64,000 nucleotides of DNA from Betaproteobacteria bacterium. GTDB taxonomy: Bacteria; Pseudomonadota; Gammaproteobacteria; Burkholderiales; Casimicrobiaceae. The notes under the pieces are model-generated. The model saw only the letters and a list, made by a program, of their open reading frames with translations. It searched no databases and was not told the DNA's origin. Numbering within the stretch: the first letter of the stretch is position 1; each line of letters opens with the position of its first letter. Shown here in pieces: positions 1 to 9,656 of this stretch. The translations under genes and the position numbers were made by a program. The DNA lies in assembly GCA_016192065.1 (NCBI GenBank), contig JACPUX010000021.1:62001-126000 (forward strand), in the 5' to 3' direction.

Positions 1-204
1 GATCCCCTGGTGGGCTTCACCTTCAAGCCTGGTCTTGGCGGTGATCTGAATTTCCAAATCGGTCGCCGTGAAAGAGAGGACTCCCCCTTGCTGCTCGACC
101 AGTACGTTGGACAATACTGGTAGTGTCTGGCGGCGTTCAACGATGCCGGATACCGCCGACAGGGGTTTGAGCAATGCATCCCTTGGTACAGACGTTAATA
201 GCAT
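1..204 (-). CDS. dnaN: DNA polymerase III beta subunit (sliding clamp), N-terminal part only
   Basis: This is the beginning of a gene read on the minus strand; the window edge cuts it after 68 codons. The visible protein starts MLLTSVPRDALLKPLSAVSG and continues through LPVLSNVLVE and FTATDLEIQI, which is the typical first domain of the beta clamp that tethers the replicase to DNA. It lies directly downstream of dnaA in the same direction, the usual dnaA-dnaN order. The ATG at 204-202 is the natural start because it gives the canonical family N-terminus. The rest of the protein lies outside the window. Confidence 0.93.
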   Translation of the reverse strand, partial: MLLTSVPRDALLKPLSAVSGIVERRQTLPVLSNVLVEQQGGVLSFTATDLEIQITAKTRLEGEAHQGI

Positions 205-446
205 ATTTCAAACCTTAAGACTAATGATAAGTGAATGGTTTGTTGGTGCAGAAGAGCCGCTTCTTCCTTTGGAACAGCTGCTTAGACTTGGGATAGGTAT
301 GTGCAGGACTCCAGGGAGGGTTCTGGGACAACTTGTGCATAAGTTTCCGAACTTGCCCTTGGCTTGCTGTAATCAACAAATTATAGCCCGATTGTCCTTT
401 CGAGTCTCTGTCGTGGGTTGGGGAGGGAAGCGGAAGCGGGGTATGG
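205..446. other. dnaA-dnaN intergenic region, possible part of oriC
   Basis: No gene is seen in these 242 bases. The dnaN-proximal part (about 205-245) is AT-rich compared with the surroundings, and one good DnaA box lies at 334-342. I find no cluster of boxes, so this region is at best part of the replication origin. The location between dnaA and dnaN is a common place for bacterial oriC. Confidence 0.4.
334..342 (-). promoter_or_regulatory. DnaA box (TTATGCACA)
   Basis: The minus strand reads TTATGCACA, matching the relaxed DnaA-box consensus TTWTNCACA. It lies between dnaA and dnaN. A single box does not prove an origin, but it would allow DnaA control of dnaN or form part of oriC. Confidence 0.5.
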
Positions 447-1814
447 CTAGCTGCGCAAGACTTGAAGAAGGAAGTTGACGTCGTGGTTAAGCGTTGGTAA
501 GACCTCTCGCAACTTGGCTATTTGACGGCAGGCGTGCAGAACGGTGGTGTGGTCGCGTCCCCCGAAACTGGCGCCGATTTCGGGGAGTGATAGCGGTGTA
601 AGCTCCTTGGCCAAGGCCATCGCGACCTGGCGAGGTCGAGCGATGACCCGGGAGCGCTTGCGCGAATGCATTTCGGTCAGCTTGATTTTGTAGTAATCGG
701 CGACGGTCTTCTGAATGTTCTCGATCGAGATCTGGCGATTCTGGTGGGCGAGCAGGTCTTTCAAGGCATCTTTGGCGACGGCTAGGGTGATTTCCTGGAT
801 GTGGTTGAAACCGACGTAAGCGAGGACGCGCTTGAGGGCTCCTTCGAGCTCGCGCACATTGGAGCGAATGTGCTTGGCGATGAAGAAAGCGACATTTTCG
901 TCGAGGGAAAAGCCGAGCGCTTCGGCCTTGCTCAAGAGAATCGCGACGCGCATTTCCAGTTCGGGGGGCTCGAGGGCGACGGTAAGTCCCCAACCGAAAC
1001 GCGAGATCAGGCGCTCTTCAAAACCCGAGATTTCCTTGGGATAAGTATCGCAAGTGATCACCACCTGCTTGTGGGAATCGAAGAGGGTATTGAAAAGATA
1101 GAAGAACTCCTCCTGGGTGCGGGTCTTGCCGGTAATGAACTGGATGTCGTCGATAAGCAGGAGGTCGAGGGAGCGGTAGAAGCGTTTGAATTCGTCAAAG
1201 GCCTTGTGTTGATAGGCGCGAACTACGTCGGAGACATAACGCTCAGCATGGATGTAAAGTATGTTGAAGGCGGGATGGTGTTCACGGACCCGATTGCCAA
1301 TCGCTTGCACCAGGTGGGTTTTGCCCAGTCCGGAGCCGCCGTATATAAACAAAGGGTTATACGCATGCCCGGGATTCTCGGCGACTTGCAGGCCCGCAGC
1401 ACGGGCGAGTTGGTTGGCCTTGCCAGTGACGAAGTTGGAAAAAGTGAACGCCGTGTTTGGGGTTCCCGGTTCCTGACCGGTAGGCAACGCGGTCCCATTG
1501 GAGGTGGTCTGCGGCGCGCGGGCCACCGCCACTACAGAGGGCTCCTTCGGCGGTGGCGCGCTGGCCTCCAGGGCTTCTTGCACAGCGAGGGAAATCGGGA
1601 CTGGAAAGCCGAAAGACAAGCGTGCAGCTTCTTCAATACGCTGCAGGAACCGGTCGCGGATCCACTGCATGTGGAAACGATTGGGTGCCAGCAAACGCAA
1701 ACCCTCCGAGCTACCCTCGAGCAATAACGGCCGGATCCAGGTGTTGAATTGCTGGGGAGTAAGCTCCTGCTCGAAAAGGGTCAGGCAATGCTGCCAAAAT
1801 GCACTTCCGTTCAT
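447..1814 (-). CDS. dnaA: Chromosomal replication initiator DnaA
   Basis: 455-residue AAA+ initiator that binds DnaA boxes and opens oriC. Domain I covers roughly residues 1-80 ([21 protein letters not shown]), followed by a Pro/Ala-rich linker (about 85-125). The ATPase has Walker [11 protein letters not shown] near 159-168 and Walker [10 protein letters not shown] near 218-226. The C-terminal DNA-binding domain carries [14 protein letters not shown] and the signature [11 protein letters not shown]. Length and domain order are normal. It is transcribed away from rpmH, with dnaN following on the same strand after 242 bp. The ATG at 1814 gives the usual short N-terminus. Confidence 0.98.
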   Translation of the reverse strand: MNGSAFWQHCLTLFEQELTPQQFNTWIRPLLLEGSSEGLRLLAPNRFHMQWIRDRFLQRIEEAARLSFGFPVPISLAVQEALEASAPPPKEPSVVAVARAPQTTSNGTALPTGQEPGTPNTAFTFSNFVTGKANQLARAAGLQVAENPGHAYNPLFIYGGSGLGKTHLVQAIGNRVREHHPAFNILYIHAERYVSDVVRAYQHKAFDEFKRFYRSLDLLLIDDIQFITGKTRTQEEFFYLFNTLFDSHKQVVITCDTYPKEISGFEERLISRFGWGLTVALEPPELEMRVAILLSKAEALGFSLDENVAFFIAKHIRSNVRELEGALKRVLAYVGFNHIQEITLAVAKDALKDLLAHQNRQISIENIQKTVADYYKIKLTEMHSRKRSRVIARPRQVAMALAKELTPLSLPEIGASFGGRDHTTVLHACRQIAKLREVLPTLNHDVNFLLQVLRS

Positions 1815-1910
1815 GGGGGCTTGGTCGAGGTGAAGTATTGCGAGCGGGAAGGGACAACATTCTAGTCGTCCCTGGAGGGGCTCGCCGTACTAGCGCCGAA
1901 AAATATTGCC

Positions 1911-1940
1911 TTGACGCTGCCTTGCCTTTCAAGGTCTAAT
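1911..1940 (+). promoter_or_regulatory. Sigma-70 type promoter for rpmH-rnpA
   Basis: TTGACG (1911-1916), an 18-base spacer and TCTAAT (1935-1940) match the sigma-70 consensus at 5 of 6 positions in each box. The site is 40 bases before the rpmH start and reads away from dnaA. The -10 box overlaps the palindrome CTAATATTAG. Confidence 0.6.
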
Positions 1941-1979
1941 ATTAGGCTTTTTTTCTTTCGCAAGTGATTGGGGCAAAAG

Positions 1980-2114
1980 ATGAAACGAACTTATCAACCT
2001 TCTGTGGTGCGGCGCAAGCGCACGCATGGTTTTCGAGCCCGCATGAAGACCGTGGGCGGACGCGCGGTTCTGCGCGCGCGCCGCGCCAAGGGCCGGGTGC
2101 GGCTGGCGGTTTGA
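1980..2114 (+). CDS. rpmH: 50S ribosomal protein L34
   Basis: Short gene of 44 codons plus stop. The protein begins [18 protein letters not shown] and ends [11 protein letters not shown], which is unmistakable L34, a small, very basic protein of the large ribosomal subunit. It opens the rpmH-rnpA-yidD-yidC-mnmE series found next to dnaA in most proteobacteria. A good promoter lies just upstream. Start and length match the family. Confidence 0.97.
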   Translation: MKRTYQPSVVRRKRTHGFRARMKTVGGRAVLRARRAKGRVRLAV

Positions 2115-2152
2115 AGGCGACACGGACCTGGTAGGATGCCTAGCGATCTGGC

Positions 2153-2485
2153 ATGACCAACCGAAAGTCCCGCTTGAAGAGCGCGGGCGAGTTCGAGCGA
2201 GTCTTTCGGGAGGGCAAGCGGCGCCAGGGGCGGTGGCTGGGTCTTTGGTTTCTGCCGTCGGCGACGGAATCAGCGCGTTTGGGTTTGGTGGTGAGCAAGC
2301 GCTGCGCCAAGCGGGCGGTGGACCGCAACACCGTGAAGCGTATTCTGCGCGAGGTTTTCCGCGATCAAGCGCTTAGCTTGCCAGGCATCGACGTGGTCTT
2401 TCGCTTGCGCCAGCAATGGCCGAGCGAAGAACGTAAGGCGTTGGCTGAGGAGGCGAGGGGGATGCTGCGGGGACTCCTAGCGTGA
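2153..2485 (+). CDS. rnpA: Ribonuclease P protein component
   Basis: 110-residue basic protein that binds the M1 RNA and assists tRNA 5' maturation. The family hallmark is RNTVKRILREVFR (about residues 58-70), part of the RNR motif that contacts the RNA and metal ions; VFREGKR near the N-terminus and the preceding SKRCAKRAV are also typical. It follows rpmH by 38 bases and its end overlaps yidD by 4 bases, suggesting translational coupling. Confidence 0.95.
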   Translation: MTNRKSRLKSAGEFERVFREGKRRQGRWLGLWFLPSATESARLGLVVSKRCAKRAVDRNTVKRILREVFRDQALSLPGIDVVFRLRQQWPSEERKALAEEARGMLRGLLA

Positions 2486-2808
2486 GCGGCGCGACCGCAA
2501 TGCTGCGAGGGGTCGTGCGCGGCTACCAGCTGGTTTTCCGACCCATGTTAGGGCAGAACTGTCGCTTCTTTCCTAGTTGTTCCGACTACGCTCTCGAAGC
2601 GCTGGGGCGGCATGGAGCGATGAAGGGGATGTGGCTTGCCGGGCGGCGGATTTGCCGATGCCACCCCTGGAACCCGGGCGGGTTCGATCCCGTGCCGGAT
2701 GGTCAGGGGGCCGCCGCCGATGCAGAGCCCCGCGATGACGCTAAACAGGGACCGGCTCGAAAGCGAAGTGCAGCTTTGTGGGCGAGCGGCCCGAGCGATA
2801 AGCCCTAA
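2482..2808 (+). CDS. yidD: Membrane protein insertion efficiency factor YidD
   Basis: 108 residues. The central core GQNCRFFPSCSDYALEAL followed by CRCHPWNPGGFDPVP is the conserved YidD signature with its cysteines. YidD is a small, membrane-peripheral protein thought to help the YidC insertase. It starts with GTG overlapping the rnpA stop. After the conserved core (about residue 75) the tail is hydrophilic and not conserved in the family; such variable tails are normal. Confidence 0.93.
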   Translation: MSGATAMLRGVVRGYQLVFRPMLGQNCRFFPSCSDYALEALGRHGAMKGMWLAGRRICRCHPWNPGGFDPVPDGQGAAADAEPRDDAKQGPARKRSAALWASGPSDKP

Positions 2809-2921
2809 AGAAACCCGAGAGGCGGCGGCAATACTTTGGTTTCGCGGGATGGAGCGCGGAGGCTCTGAGGGAACCGCCCCGATTAGCGCAATCACCTGAT
2901 TTGAAGCGATCAAAAAACGTC

Positions 2922-4619
2922 ATGGACACTCAACGCTTGATCCTCTTCGTCATCTTCTCGATGTCGGGGTTTTTTCTTTGGCAGGCTTGGGAGTCCGAGC
3001 GCAACCCGCGCTCGGCGCCGGCCACGGTTGCCATCTCCCAAGGCAAGGAGGGTGAACCAGCCGCTTCCGGTCACGTGCCGGATGCGCCAAGCCCCGGCAA
3101 GACGATGAAAGCTCCGGCCGAGGAAGTACCCGCGCCCACTGGTGTCATGCCGGTGAGCAAGGGAGAACGGATTAGGCTGAGCACCGATGCCTTGGAAGTC
3201 ACCATCAATACCGAGGGTGGGGTGATCGAAAGGGTGGCGCTCTTGAAGCACAAGGACACCCTGGACAAGAGCCGGCCCTATACCTTACTGCAAAACGGGG
3301 ACGGTCATACGCACCTCGCCCAGTCCGGCCTGCTGGGTGAGAACCTCCCGAATCATCGGACGATGTTTACCGCGCAGCCTGGCGCGCGGTCCTTAGGGAT
3401 GGGTGCGGATCGTCTGGAACTGCGGCTCGAGGCGCCCACCGTGGATGGAATCCGCGCGAGCAAAGTATTCACCGTACGCCCTGACAGCTATCTGATCGAG
3501 GTGGGGTTCGAAGTCGTGAACGGCAGTAGCAAAGCGATCGATACACATGCTTATTTTCAGCTTCTGCGCGACGGGAACCCGCCGGCGGGGCAGCACTCGA
3601 TGGTTCCAAGCTACACCGGAGCGGTGGTTTACAGCGAGCAGGACAAGTTCACCAAGCTCGAGTTTGCCGACATTGACAAAGGCAAGACGCGGTTCACCAA
3701 GACCACGGACAACGGCTGGGTCGGCATGCTGGAACACTACTTCGTCGCCGCGTGGTTGCCGCGGGACGGAGAACCGAAGCTAATGCGGGAGTTCTACGCC
3801 AAGAAAAGCAGCGGCGATGGGGCACACTACATCGCCGGTGTCTTGGTGCCTCTGGCGAGCGTCGCCCCTGGGGGGACGGCTCGCGTTGCGGTACCGCTGT
3901 ATGCCGGCCCGCAGGAGCAAGAGAAGCTCGCGGCCTTGGCCAAGGGCTTGGATCTCACCACCGACTACGGGATTTTTACCGTGATCGCGGCACCGCTCTT
4001 TCTAGCGCTCCAGTGGCTATATAAGCTGGTGGGCAATTGGGGTTGGGCGATCGTGTTGTTGACCGTGCTGCTGAAGCTGGTCTTTTACCCGCTCAATACT
4101 GCGGCCGCCCGGTCCATGGGAAAAATGAAGCTGGTCGGGCCAAAACTCAAGGCACTTCAGGAGCAGTACGCGAACGACAAACAGCAGCTCCAGATTCGCA
4201 TGATGGAGCTCTATAAGACCGAGAAGATCAATCCGCTTGGGGGCTGTTTGCCGATCCTTGTGCAAATGCCCGTCTTCCTCGCGCTCTACTGGGTGCTGCT
4301 GGCCGCGGTGGAGCTTCGGCACGCGCCTTGGCTGGGGTGGATCACCGACCTCTCGGGGCCTGACCCGTTCTACGTCCTGCCGGTGGTGTACGCAATTACC
4401 GCTTATGCGCAAGTAAAGCTTTCCCCGACTCCGGTCACGGACCCGATGCAAGCGCGAATGATGCAGATCATGCCGATCGCCTTTTCGGTGATGTTTATAT
4501 TCTTCCCTTCAGGCCTGGTCCTCTACTGGCTGGTCAACAACGTGCTAAGCATCGGCCAACAGTGGCATGTCAACCGCCTGCTCACCCGTGAGCAGGCAAG
4601 CGCCAGCGCCAAGCGCTGA
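2922..4619 (+). CDS. yidC: Membrane protein insertase YidC
   Basis: 565 residues if started at the ATG giving MDTQRLILFVIFSMSGFFLW, the canonical proteobacterial N-terminus; an upstream in-frame TTG would add seven non-conserved residues. After the first membrane helix there is a large periplasmic domain (about residues 30-340), then the conserved insertase core with helices around YGIFTVIAAPLF, NWGWAIVLLTVLLKL, LGGCLPILVQMPVF and PSGLVLYWLVNN. YidC inserts inner-membrane proteins alone or with SecYEG; one well-known substrate is the F0 c subunit, encoded further along this window. Confidence 0.97.
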   Translation: MDTQRLILFVIFSMSGFFLWQAWESERNPRSAPATVAISQGKEGEPAASGHVPDAPSPGKTMKAPAEEVPAPTGVMPVSKGERIRLSTDALEVTINTEGGVIERVALLKHKDTLDKSRPYTLLQNGDGHTHLAQSGLLGENLPNHRTMFTAQPGARSLGMGADRLELRLEAPTVDGIRASKVFTVRPDSYLIEVGFEVVNGSSKAIDTHAYFQLLRDGNPPAGQHSMVPSYTGAVVYSEQDKFTKLEFADIDKGKTRFTKTTDNGWVGMLEHYFVAAWLPRDGEPKLMREFYAKKSSGDGAHYIAGVLVPLASVAPGGTARVAVPLYAGPQEQEKLAALAKGLDLTTDYGIFTVIAAPLFLALQWLYKLVGNWGWAIVLLTVLLKLVFYPLNTAAARSMGKMKLVGPKLKALQEQYANDKQQLQIRMMELYKTEKINPLGGCLPILVQMPVFLALYWVLLAAVELRHAPWLGWITDLSGPDPFYVLPVVYAITAYAQVKLSPTPVTDPMQARMMQIMPIAFSVMFIFFPSGLVLYWLVNNVLSIGQQWHVNRLLTREQASASAKR

Positions 4620-4646
4620 TAGCATCTCGCGACGGAGTCGCAGCGC

Positions 4647-6008
4647 ATGAGCCCGGCGACGGGTCTGGAGCCTGGTGGTGACACCATCGCTGCCGTCGCC
4701 ACGGCGACGGGGCGGGCCGGCGTCGGCATCGTCCGCGTGTCCGGTCCGATGGCGCGCGCGGTCATGCGTGGAATTGCCGGAGTCGAGGCGCCAGCGCGCC
4801 AGGCGACCCTAGCGTCGTTCATGACCGAAGACGGGAACAGCATTGACCGCGGTCTGGTGCTGTTCTTTTCTGCGCCCGGTTCCTACACAGGCGAGGACGT
4901 AGTCGAGTTGCACGCGCACGGGGGCACGGCCCTATTGAGCCTGCTCCTGGCCCGCTGTCTTGCGCTCGGTGCGCGCGTGGCGAGCCCCGGGGAGTTCACC
5001 CAACGAGCGTTTCTCAACGGCAAGCTCGATCTAGTACAGGCGGAGAGTGTCGCGGACTTGATCGAGGCGGCCACGGCCACCGCGGTACGCGCGGCGGCAC
5101 GCAATCTCGAAGGCTTCCTCTCAACAGAAGTGGAACGGCTCGCCCAAGGGTTGATGGAGTTGCGTGCGCTGGTCGAGGCCGCGATCGATTTTCCAGACGA
5201 GGAGGGTGTGGACCTCGTTCCTGAGGAACTCTTGCGCGAGCGCTTGTCCCTACTGCAGGGCGCGCTGGACAAGTTGCGCCGCCAAGCCGCGCAGGGACAC
5301 CTTCTGCGCGAAGGCCTGCATGTGGTTTTGGTGGGCGCTCCAAACGTCGGCAAGTCGAGTCTTCTCAATCGTTTCGCGGGCCGGGACGTAGCGATCGTAG
5401 CCTCAGTTCCGGGAACGACTCGGGACGCCCTGAAGGAGGCCCTAGAAGTGCGCGGGGTACCTTTGCATCTGGTCGATACGGCGGGCTTGCGCGCGACGCA
5501 AGACGAAGTCGAGGCGCTGGGCATCGAAAGAACCCGACGCGCTATTGGTCATGCGGATCTAGCCTTGCTGGTGATCGCGCCGCCCGAGGCGCAGGACGCA
5601 CTGCCGGGGTTGCTCGCCGAGCTGCCGGACGGATTGCCCCACATCGTGGTCTGCAACAAGGTCGACTTGGACGGGTCTGTCGCCGGGCCCCGTGCTGGAA
5701 GGGCCGGGCCCGAGTTCGGCGTCTCTGCCCGGACAGGGGCGGGAATCGAGGCGTTGAGTGAGCACATGCTGGAGCTGGTTGGCTGGCAGGCGGGGACCGG
5801 GGAAGTCGTCTTGGCGCGCACTCGGCACCTGGATGCCCTGGCGCGGGTTGCCACCCACCTCACGGCCGGCGGCGCGGAGATCACCCGCCGCGAGCTTTTT
5901 GCTGAGGAACTTCGACTGGCTCAGCAGGCGTTGGGGGAGATCTGCGGAGCGACCTTGCCTGAGGACTTGCTGGGCGAGATCTTCGGGCGATTCTGTATCG
6001 GGAAATAG
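4647..6008 (+). CDS. mnmE: tRNA modification GTPase MnmE
   Basis: 453 residues. The N-terminal folate-binding domain begins at DTIAAVATATGRAGVGIVRVSG, a helical domain follows, and the embedded G domain has P-loop GAPNVGKSS (about 230-238), DTAG, and NKVD. The protein ends in FCIGK with the conserved cysteine motif. MnmE works with MnmG (encoded at 9776) on the wobble uridine of certain tRNAs. It follows yidC by 27 bases. Length is normal. Confidence 0.97.
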   Translation: MSPATGLEPGGDTIAAVATATGRAGVGIVRVSGPMARAVMRGIAGVEAPARQATLASFMTEDGNSIDRGLVLFFSAPGSYTGEDVVELHAHGGTALLSLLLARCLALGARVASPGEFTQRAFLNGKLDLVQAESVADLIEAATATAVRAAARNLEGFLSTEVERLAQGLMELRALVEAAIDFPDEEGVDLVPEELLRERLSLLQGALDKLRRQAAQGHLLREGLHVVLVGAPNVGKSSLLNRFAGRDVAIVASVPGTTRDALKEALEVRGVPLHLVDTAGLRATQDEVEALGIERTRRAIGHADLALLVIAPPEAQDALPGLLAELPDGLPHIVVCNKVDLDGSVAGPRAGRAGPEFGVSARTGAGIEALSEHMLELVGWQAGTGEVVLARTRHLDALARVATHLTAGGAEITRRELFAEELRLAQQALGEICGATLPEDLLGEIFGRFCIGK

Positions 6009-6053
6009 CGTGCGTGTGTATCGCGAAGCGGTCGTAAAAACAGGGCGCCGGTG

Positions 6054-6082
6054 TTGGGTCGCGCGGCAGAACGTGCTAAAGT
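6054..6082 (+). promoter_or_regulatory. Possible promoter for pckG
   Basis: TTGGGT, 17 bases, then TAAAGT, 45 bases before the pckG start. The match is only moderate (roughly half the -35 box and 4 of 6 in the -10), so this is a candidate only. Confidence 0.3.
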
Positions 6083-6127
6083 GCGGGGCGCATTTGTTCC
6101 ACCATCTCTTATTTCTCCCTTATCGAC

Positions 6128-7972
6128 ATGAATCAGCCTAATGCACTGGCTATGCTAGCCGCAGCGGTCGGCGCGCCGACTTTCGTCCGACACGCGGATC
6201 TTCTATCTTGGGTGCGGCGGATCGCCGAGCTCACCAAACCGCAGCGGATCCACTGGTGCGATGGCACGCAGGAAGAATACGAAGCCCTATGCACCGAAAT
6301 GGTTGCGGCGGGCACCTTGAAGAAACTGAATTCGGAAAAGCGACCGGGGTGCTACTTGGCGTGGTCCGACCCCTCCGACGTTGCGCGGGTGGAGGATCGA
6401 ACCTTCATTTGCAGCGAACGCCAGGAAAGCGCCGGGCCGACTAATAATTGGGTCGCCCCCGAGGAGATGCGCAAAACGCTTTCCGGGTTGTTCGAAGGTT
6501 GCATGATAGGGCGTACGCTCTATGTGGTGCCTTTTTCCATGGGTCCGCTGGGTTCACCGATCGCTCATGTGGGGATCGAACTGACGGATTCGCCCTATGT
6601 GGTGGTCTCGATGCGGATCATGACCCGTATGGGCAAGGCGGTCTACGACGTTCTGGGGGCTGACGGCGGGTTCGTGCCCTGCCTTCATTCGGTCGGCGCA
6701 CCGCTCGCACCCGGGCAGAAGGACGTTTCGTGGCCGTGTAATAGAGACACCAAGTACATTGTGCACTTCCCGGAAACCCGGGAGATCTGGTCCTACGGCT
6801 CAGGATACGGCGGCAATGCGCTGCTGGGCAAGAAGTGCTTTGCCTTGCGCATCGCTTCGGTCATGGGTCGAGACCAGGGTTGGCTGGCCGAGCATATGCT
6901 GGTGCTGGGCGTAACCGCGCCGGATGGCGAGAAGACCTATGTGACGGCAGCGTTCCCGAGCGCCTGCGGCAAGACCAACTTCGCCATGGTGATCCCACCC
7001 GAAGGATTCGAGGGGTGGAGAGTCAGTACCATCGGCGATGACATCGCCTGGATCAAGCCTGGTCCGGACGGGCGCTTCTACGCCATCAATCCGGAGGCAG
7101 GCTATTTCGGCGTGGCACCAGGTACTTCGGAGGAATCGAACCCGAATGCGATGGCAATGCTGCGGGAAAACGCGATTTTCACCAATGTCGCGCTGACCGA
7201 GAATGGTGATGTGTGGTGGGAAGGCATGAGCAAGACCCCCCCGGGGCGCCTTACCGACTGGACTGGGCAAGCCTGGGAGCCTGGATGCGGCCGCAAGGCG
7301 GCACACCCAAACTCCCGGTTTACCGTGCCTTCGACCAATTGCCCGTCGCTGGATCCGGAGTGGGACAATCCCGACGGAGTGCCGATCAGCGCATTTATTT
7401 TTGGTGGTCGGCGCAGCGATACCACGCCCTTGGTGGTGCAGGCCTTCAGCTGGGACGACGGGGTATACAAAGCCGCCACCATGGGCTCGGAAATGACCGC
7501 AGCCGCCGCGGGGAAGGTCGGTGAAGTTCGGCGCGACCCGTTTGCGATGCTGCCGTTCTGTGGCTACCACATGGGCGACTATTTTCAGCATTGGCTTAAT
7601 ATGGGCCAGAAGGTCAAGCATCTACCCCGCATCTTCAATGTAAATTGGTTTCGTACCGATGAGCATGGCAAATTTGCATGGCCTGGCTTCGGGCAGAACA
7701 TGCGTGTGTTGAAATGGGTTGTTGACCGTTGCCAAGGGCGCGCCAAGGCAACCGAGACCGCCCTGGGCTGGCAACCGGAGTACCACGAAATTGAGTGGCG
7801 CGGCCTGGAGAACTTCAGCCATGGCCAGTTCTGGAGCATCATGTCGGTCGACGCGCAAGCTTGGGAACGCGAGCTGAAATCGCACGACGAGTTTTTCGCC
7901 AAGATCGGGGACAGGCTGCCTAAGGCGATTCGGCTCCAACGCGAGCTTCTGGGTTTGCGGCTCGGGGCCTGA
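6128..7972 (+). CDS. pckG: Phosphoenolpyruvate carboxykinase (GTP)
   Basis: 614 residues, the usual size of the GTP-dependent enzyme, which converts oxaloacetate and GTP to phosphoenolpyruvate. The P-loop [12 protein letters not shown] lies near residue 276, followed by GDDIAWIK, the kinase-2-like metal-binding segment; [11 protein letters not shown] and [10 protein letters not shown] are conserved C-terminal stretches. It appears to be its own transcription unit, with 119 bases before it and a hairpin after it. Gluconeogenic or anaplerotic role is from family knowledge. Confidence 0.97.
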   Translation: MNQPNALAMLAAAVGAPTFVRHADLLSWVRRIAELTKPQRIHWCDGTQEEYEALCTEMVAAGTLKKLNSEKRPGCYLAWSDPSDVARVEDRTFICSERQESAGPTNNWVAPEEMRKTLSGLFEGCMIGRTLYVVPFSMGPLGSPIAHVGIELTDSPYVVVSMRIMTRMGKAVYDVLGADGGFVPCLHSVGAPLAPGQKDVSWPCNRDTKYIVHFPETREIWSYGSGYGGNALLGKKCFALRIASVMGRDQGWLAEHMLVLGVTAPDGEKTYVTAAFPSACGKTNFAMVIPPEGFEGWRVSTIGDDIAWIKPGPDGRFYAINPEAGYFGVAPGTSEESNPNAMAMLRENAIFTNVALTENGDVWWEGMSKTPPGRLTDWTGQAWEPGCGRKAAHPNSRFTVPSTNCPSLDPEWDNPDGVPISAFIFGGRRSDTTPLVVQAFSWDDGVYKAATMGSEMTAAAAGKVGEVRRDPFAMLPFCGYHMGDYFQHWLNMGQKVKHLPRIFNVNWFRTDEHGKFAWPGFGQNMRVLKWVVDRCQGRAKATETALGWQPEYHEIEWRGLENFSHGQFWSIMSVDAQAWERELKSHDEFFAKIGDRLPKAIRLQRELLGLRLGA

Positions 7973-7995
7973 GCGCGGCGCCGCGGAGGGGGAGC

Positions 7996-8018
7996 AGGGG
8001 GCGGGGCTACCGCCCCTT
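7996..8018 (+). terminator. Hairpin after pckG, possible terminator
   Basis: GGGGCGG (7998-8004) pairs with CCGCCCC (8010-8016) across a five-base loop, with two further weaker pairs outside. The following TTGCTATTT is only moderately T-rich. It stands between pckG and the next gene. Confidence 0.5.
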
Positions 8019-8041
8019 GCTATTTCGGACGGGGGCGCGGA

Positions 8042-8800
8042 ATGGAGTTCGCGGTACTGGTAGGGGTGGCTTTTTTTGCCGGCTGGGTTGACGCGGTGGT
8101 CGGCGGCGGCGGTCTGCTTCAGGTACCGGCACTCTTTGCCGCGTTTCCTTCGGGTTCGCCGGCAACATTGTTCGGCACGAACAAGATTGCCTCCATAGCG
8201 GGGACCAGTGTGGCGACGGTGCGCTACTTGCGCGCCGTTTCGGTGCCGCTACGCGTGCTCCTGCCGGCTTTTCTGGCGGCACTGCTCGGAGCGTTCCTGG
8301 GAGCGAAAGCGGTGGCGGTGCTCCCGGTAGCTTGGGTCCGTCCGGTCATTCTGGTGCTGTTGGTGGCCGTGGCTACCTACACCTTCTGGCATGGTGAGTT
8401 GGGCAAGCGGCATGCGCCGCGCCTGAGCCCGCGCGCTGAACTGGCATGGGCCGCTGTCGTGGGGGTGGTGTTGGGTTTCTATGACGGATTCTTTGGCCCT
8501 GGAACTGGCACCTTTCTGATATTCATCTTTGTGCGAGGATTCGGGTACGATTTCCTGAGCGCCTCGGCGGCGGCCAAAGTCGTCAATTTCGGCACCAATC
8601 TCGCGGCTCTGGCGTATTTTGTGCCGTCTGGGTATGTGATGTGGGCGCTGGGTTTGGGCATGGCGGCGGCGAACGTCGCCGGTTCCGTTTTGGGCACACA
8701 TTTGGCGCTGGCACACGGGAGTGGGTTTGTGCGGCGCGTGTTCCTTGGGCTGGTGGTGGCGTTGATCGGGAAGTTTGCTTATGACACGGTTGCTTTGTAG
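8042..8800 (+). CDS. TSUP (TauE/SafE) family membrane permease
   Basis: 252 residues, almost entirely hydrophobic with about seven or eight membrane segments. The N-terminus has the family pattern AGWVDAVVGGGGLLQVP and FGTNKIASIAG, and a second half repeat reads GFYDGFFGPGTGTFLIF. Members export or import sulfite, sulfoacetate and other organosulfur or organic anions; the substrate cannot be inferred here. It overlaps the following hydrolase gene by 20 bases, so the two are probably co-transcribed. Confidence 0.88.
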   Translation: MEFAVLVGVAFFAGWVDAVVGGGGLLQVPALFAAFPSGSPATLFGTNKIASIAGTSVATVRYLRAVSVPLRVLLPAFLAALLGAFLGAKAVAVLPVAWVRPVILVLLVAVATYTFWHGELGKRHAPRLSPRAELAWAAVVGVVLGFYDGFFGPGTGTFLIFIFVRGFGYDFLSASAAAKVVNFGTNLAALAYFVPSGYVMWALGLGMAAANVAGSVLGTHLALAHGSGFVRRVFLGLVVALIGKFAYDTVAL

Positions 8801-9614
8801 CGGCTTGGCTCTTTGGCTCTGGGCGGCACTCGGCTGGGCGCAATCACGAGAGGTGGTGCTGGAGGCTGGAGCCTTGCGACTGCCCGCAGTGGTGTACGAG
8901 CCGGCGGGGACGGGCCCTTTCGCGGCGGTGGTGATGCTCCATGGGTGCTCTGGGATGCGTACGCGCACGGGGGAGATTGGCGCAATCTATCGCGTTTGGG
9001 CCGAGCGACTGGCGCAGGCGGGGTACCTGGGGGTGGTGCTGGACAGCTTTAGCGGGCGAGGGATCGAAGAAATATGCACCCAGCAGCAACGCACGCTCAG
9101 TGCCGCCAGGGATCGAGCAAGAGACGCCTATGTGGCTCTGGATTGGCTACTGACGCAGGAGCAGGTCGACGGCAAGCGGGTGTTTCTGCTCGGGTGGTCA
9201 AACGGAGGCGTCGCGGTGCTCGGTGCTATGGATGCAAAATCGGCGGTCGGGGCGGGGCGGGAACGGGGGTTCCGCGCGGCGCTGGCGATGTACCCAGGGT
9301 GCCGCGGTTTCGGCCAGGGTCAGGGTTATCGGCCACGAGCCCCGTTGTTGATTCAGATTGGTGCGGTCGATGACTGGACCCCCGCGGAGCGTTGCCGAGA
9401 GTTGCTGGCCGGCGTACCGGTCGGCAGTCCACCGGTTGAGGTAGTCGTCTATCCCGGGGCCCAGCATGCGTTTGATCGTCCCGGGAGCCGGACGGTGTTC
9501 CGGGCGGAGGTGTGGAATGCCGGGCGTGGCAGTCGGGGAGCAACCATCGGGGGACACCCGGAGGCACGAGAGGCAGCGCTGGAGAGAGGTTTGGCGTTCT
9601 TCGCGCAGTTCTGA
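8781..9614 (+). CDS. Secreted dienelactone-hydrolase-like alpha/beta hydrolase
   Basis: 277 residues from the ATG at 8781, giving a signal peptide [20 protein letters not shown] with likely cleavage after GWA. The hydrolase core shows HGCSG (oxyanion region), the nucleophile elbow GWSNGG (Ser near 140), an Asp in DDW (197-198) and His in AQHAF (229). True dienelactone hydrolases use Cys; here it is Ser, so this is a serine esterase of the DLH superfamily with unknown substrate, acting in the periplasm. A TTG six bases upstream is an alternative start. It overlaps the TSUP gene. Confidence 0.8.
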   Translation: MTRLLCSGLALWLWAALGWAQSREVVLEAGALRLPAVVYEPAGTGPFAAVVMLHGCSGMRTRTGEIGAIYRVWAERLAQAGYLGVVLDSFSGRGIEEICTQQQRTLSAARDRARDAYVALDWLLTQEQVDGKRVFLLGWSNGGVAVLGAMDAKSAVGAGRERGFRAALAMYPGCRGFGQGQGYRPRAPLLIQIGAVDDWTPAERCRELLAGVPVGSPPVEVVVYPGAQHAFDRPGSRTVFRAEVWNAGRGSRGATIGGHPEAREAALERGLAFFAQF

Positions 9615-9622
9615 GCGGCACT

Positions 9623-9638
9623 GGTTTCACGTGGAACG
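9623..9638. promoter_or_regulatory. parS: parS-like site (degenerate)
   Basis: GGTTTCACGTGGAACG matches 13 of 16 bases of the bacterial parS consensus TGTTTCACGTGAAACA and keeps the CACGTG core. It lies 34 bases from a much better site (start to start) and 2.7 kb upstream of parAB, which supports real function as a second ParB-binding site. Confidence 0.65.
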
Positions 9639-9656
9639 CCCCGCGAGCGGACGACC

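Noticed and set aside
801-1727. A 308-codon plus-strand frame opposite dnaA.
   Set aside because: DnaA is unambiguous on the minus strand; the frame has no ribosome site or family similarity.
2681-2700. GGTTCGATCC, like a tRNA T-loop.
   Set aside because: It lies inside the conserved yidD coding region and no acceptor or anticodon stem can be formed around it.
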